Shown: positions 45,206-45,435 of the stretch, piece by piece
Numbering within the stretch: position 1 is the stretch's first letter
How the letters are laid out: every line of letters begins with the position of its first letter
From: CAYZWU01 sp964482235
Lineage (GTDB): Bacteria > Planctomycetota > B15-G4 > CAYZWU01
Assembly (NCBI GenBank): GCA_964482235.1
Contig: CAYZWU010000042.1
Span: 1 to 45,435, forward strand
DNA: 45,435 bases
Direction of reading: 5' to 3'
The notes under the pieces: model-generated
The model's input: only the letters and a program-made list of their open reading frames with translations
The model's database searches: none
Told to the model about the DNA's origin: nothing
Translations under genes and position numbers: made by a program

Positions 45206-45435
45206 TACCTCCAGCCCCGCTTCCCCCTCTCAATTATCTCAAAGTATGTGCATCGGCGGTCACCACCCGGCTTGCGATCCACGAAAGGAAATGAAACCAG
45301 AGCGGTCATTCGTCCCTGGTCTTTCTTGATTCAGACTGCTGAAGAAATCCCACCCCAATCGGCGTTGAGTGCTCTGTCGAGGAGATGTAAAGATGAAATG
45401 AGAAGGCCAGCCTCCCGGCGCAGTACCTAAAATGG

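Larger units (their letters stand above)
44950..45435. other. Intergenic tail of the window with two inverted repeats
   Basis: No supported gene in 486 bp. It contains the palindromes at 45008-45085 and 45143-45205. Short ORFs in this stretch translate the repeats and lack ribosome-binding sites. Confidence 0.6.

Overview
The window is about 45 kb of GC-rich bacterial chromosome. Housekeeping genes (GroEL, RsgA, RecD2, LysRS, GluRS, a pseudouridine synthase, UDP-glucose dehydrogenase, tRNA-Val, EF-G) are interspersed with large secreted or lipidated repeat proteins and one-component signalling proteins. Shine-Dalgarno sequences (AGGAGG-like) are common, and several recognisable -35/-10 promoters and Rho-independent terminators are present. 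Three features point to an uncultured Gram-negative bacterium of the Planctomycetota or a similar lineage (Acidobacteriota and FCB-type candidate phyla are alternatives): a TIGR02999-type ECF sigma factor coupled to a membrane Ser/Thr kinase, a sigma factor fused to a membrane anchor and carboxypeptidase-regulatory-like domains, and parallel beta-helix/kelch proteins with a shared C-terminal beta domain. No 16S gene is present, so the taxonomy is inference.

Layout: 1-1502 is groEL, cut by the window edge. 1618-5658 (minus) is a compact operon of radical SAM protein, recD2 and rsgA. 5849-9811 (plus) holds lysS, a 2.5-copy direct repeat, a secreted NodB-type deacetylase with its own promoter, and an RluA-family pseudouridine synthase. 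9812-10578 holds a perfect 31-bp inverted repeat, a small membrane-protein gene on the minus strand and an AT-rich gap. 10579-13526 is gltX, an AT-rich spacer with a possible minus-strand small RNA, and an exported TPR protein. 13542-15251 is ugd (minus) and tRNA-Val(TAC).

15471-31050 is a signalling and surface cluster: a secreted beta-helix protein, a 1208-aa ECF sigma/transmembrane/beta-domain fusion, a Fic AMP-transferase, a decayed sigma-factor fragment, an ECF sigma plus Ser/Thr kinase-TPR pair with a 3-nt gap, a secreted kelch protein, and a second Ser/Thr kinase with an extracytoplasmic formylglycine-generating-enzyme-like domain. 31228-34275 is a double beta-helix protein related to the first. 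34469-35242 is an orphan secretin N0-N1-type periplasmic protein. 35696-37789 is EF-G. 38026-40590 is an FG-GAP/VCBS lipoprotein. 40834-42744 is a membrane protein sandwiched between two pentapeptide-repeat blocks. 42853-44949 is an OPT-family transporter. The final 486 bp contain two inverted repeats, one related to that at 9.8 kb.

The most unusual content is the membrane-anchored sigma-factor fusion with a degenerate sigma paralogue fragment nearby, the shared C-terminal domain of the secreted proteins, and two families of dispersed palindromic elements. No CRISPR array, prophage, insertion sequence or origin was recognised.
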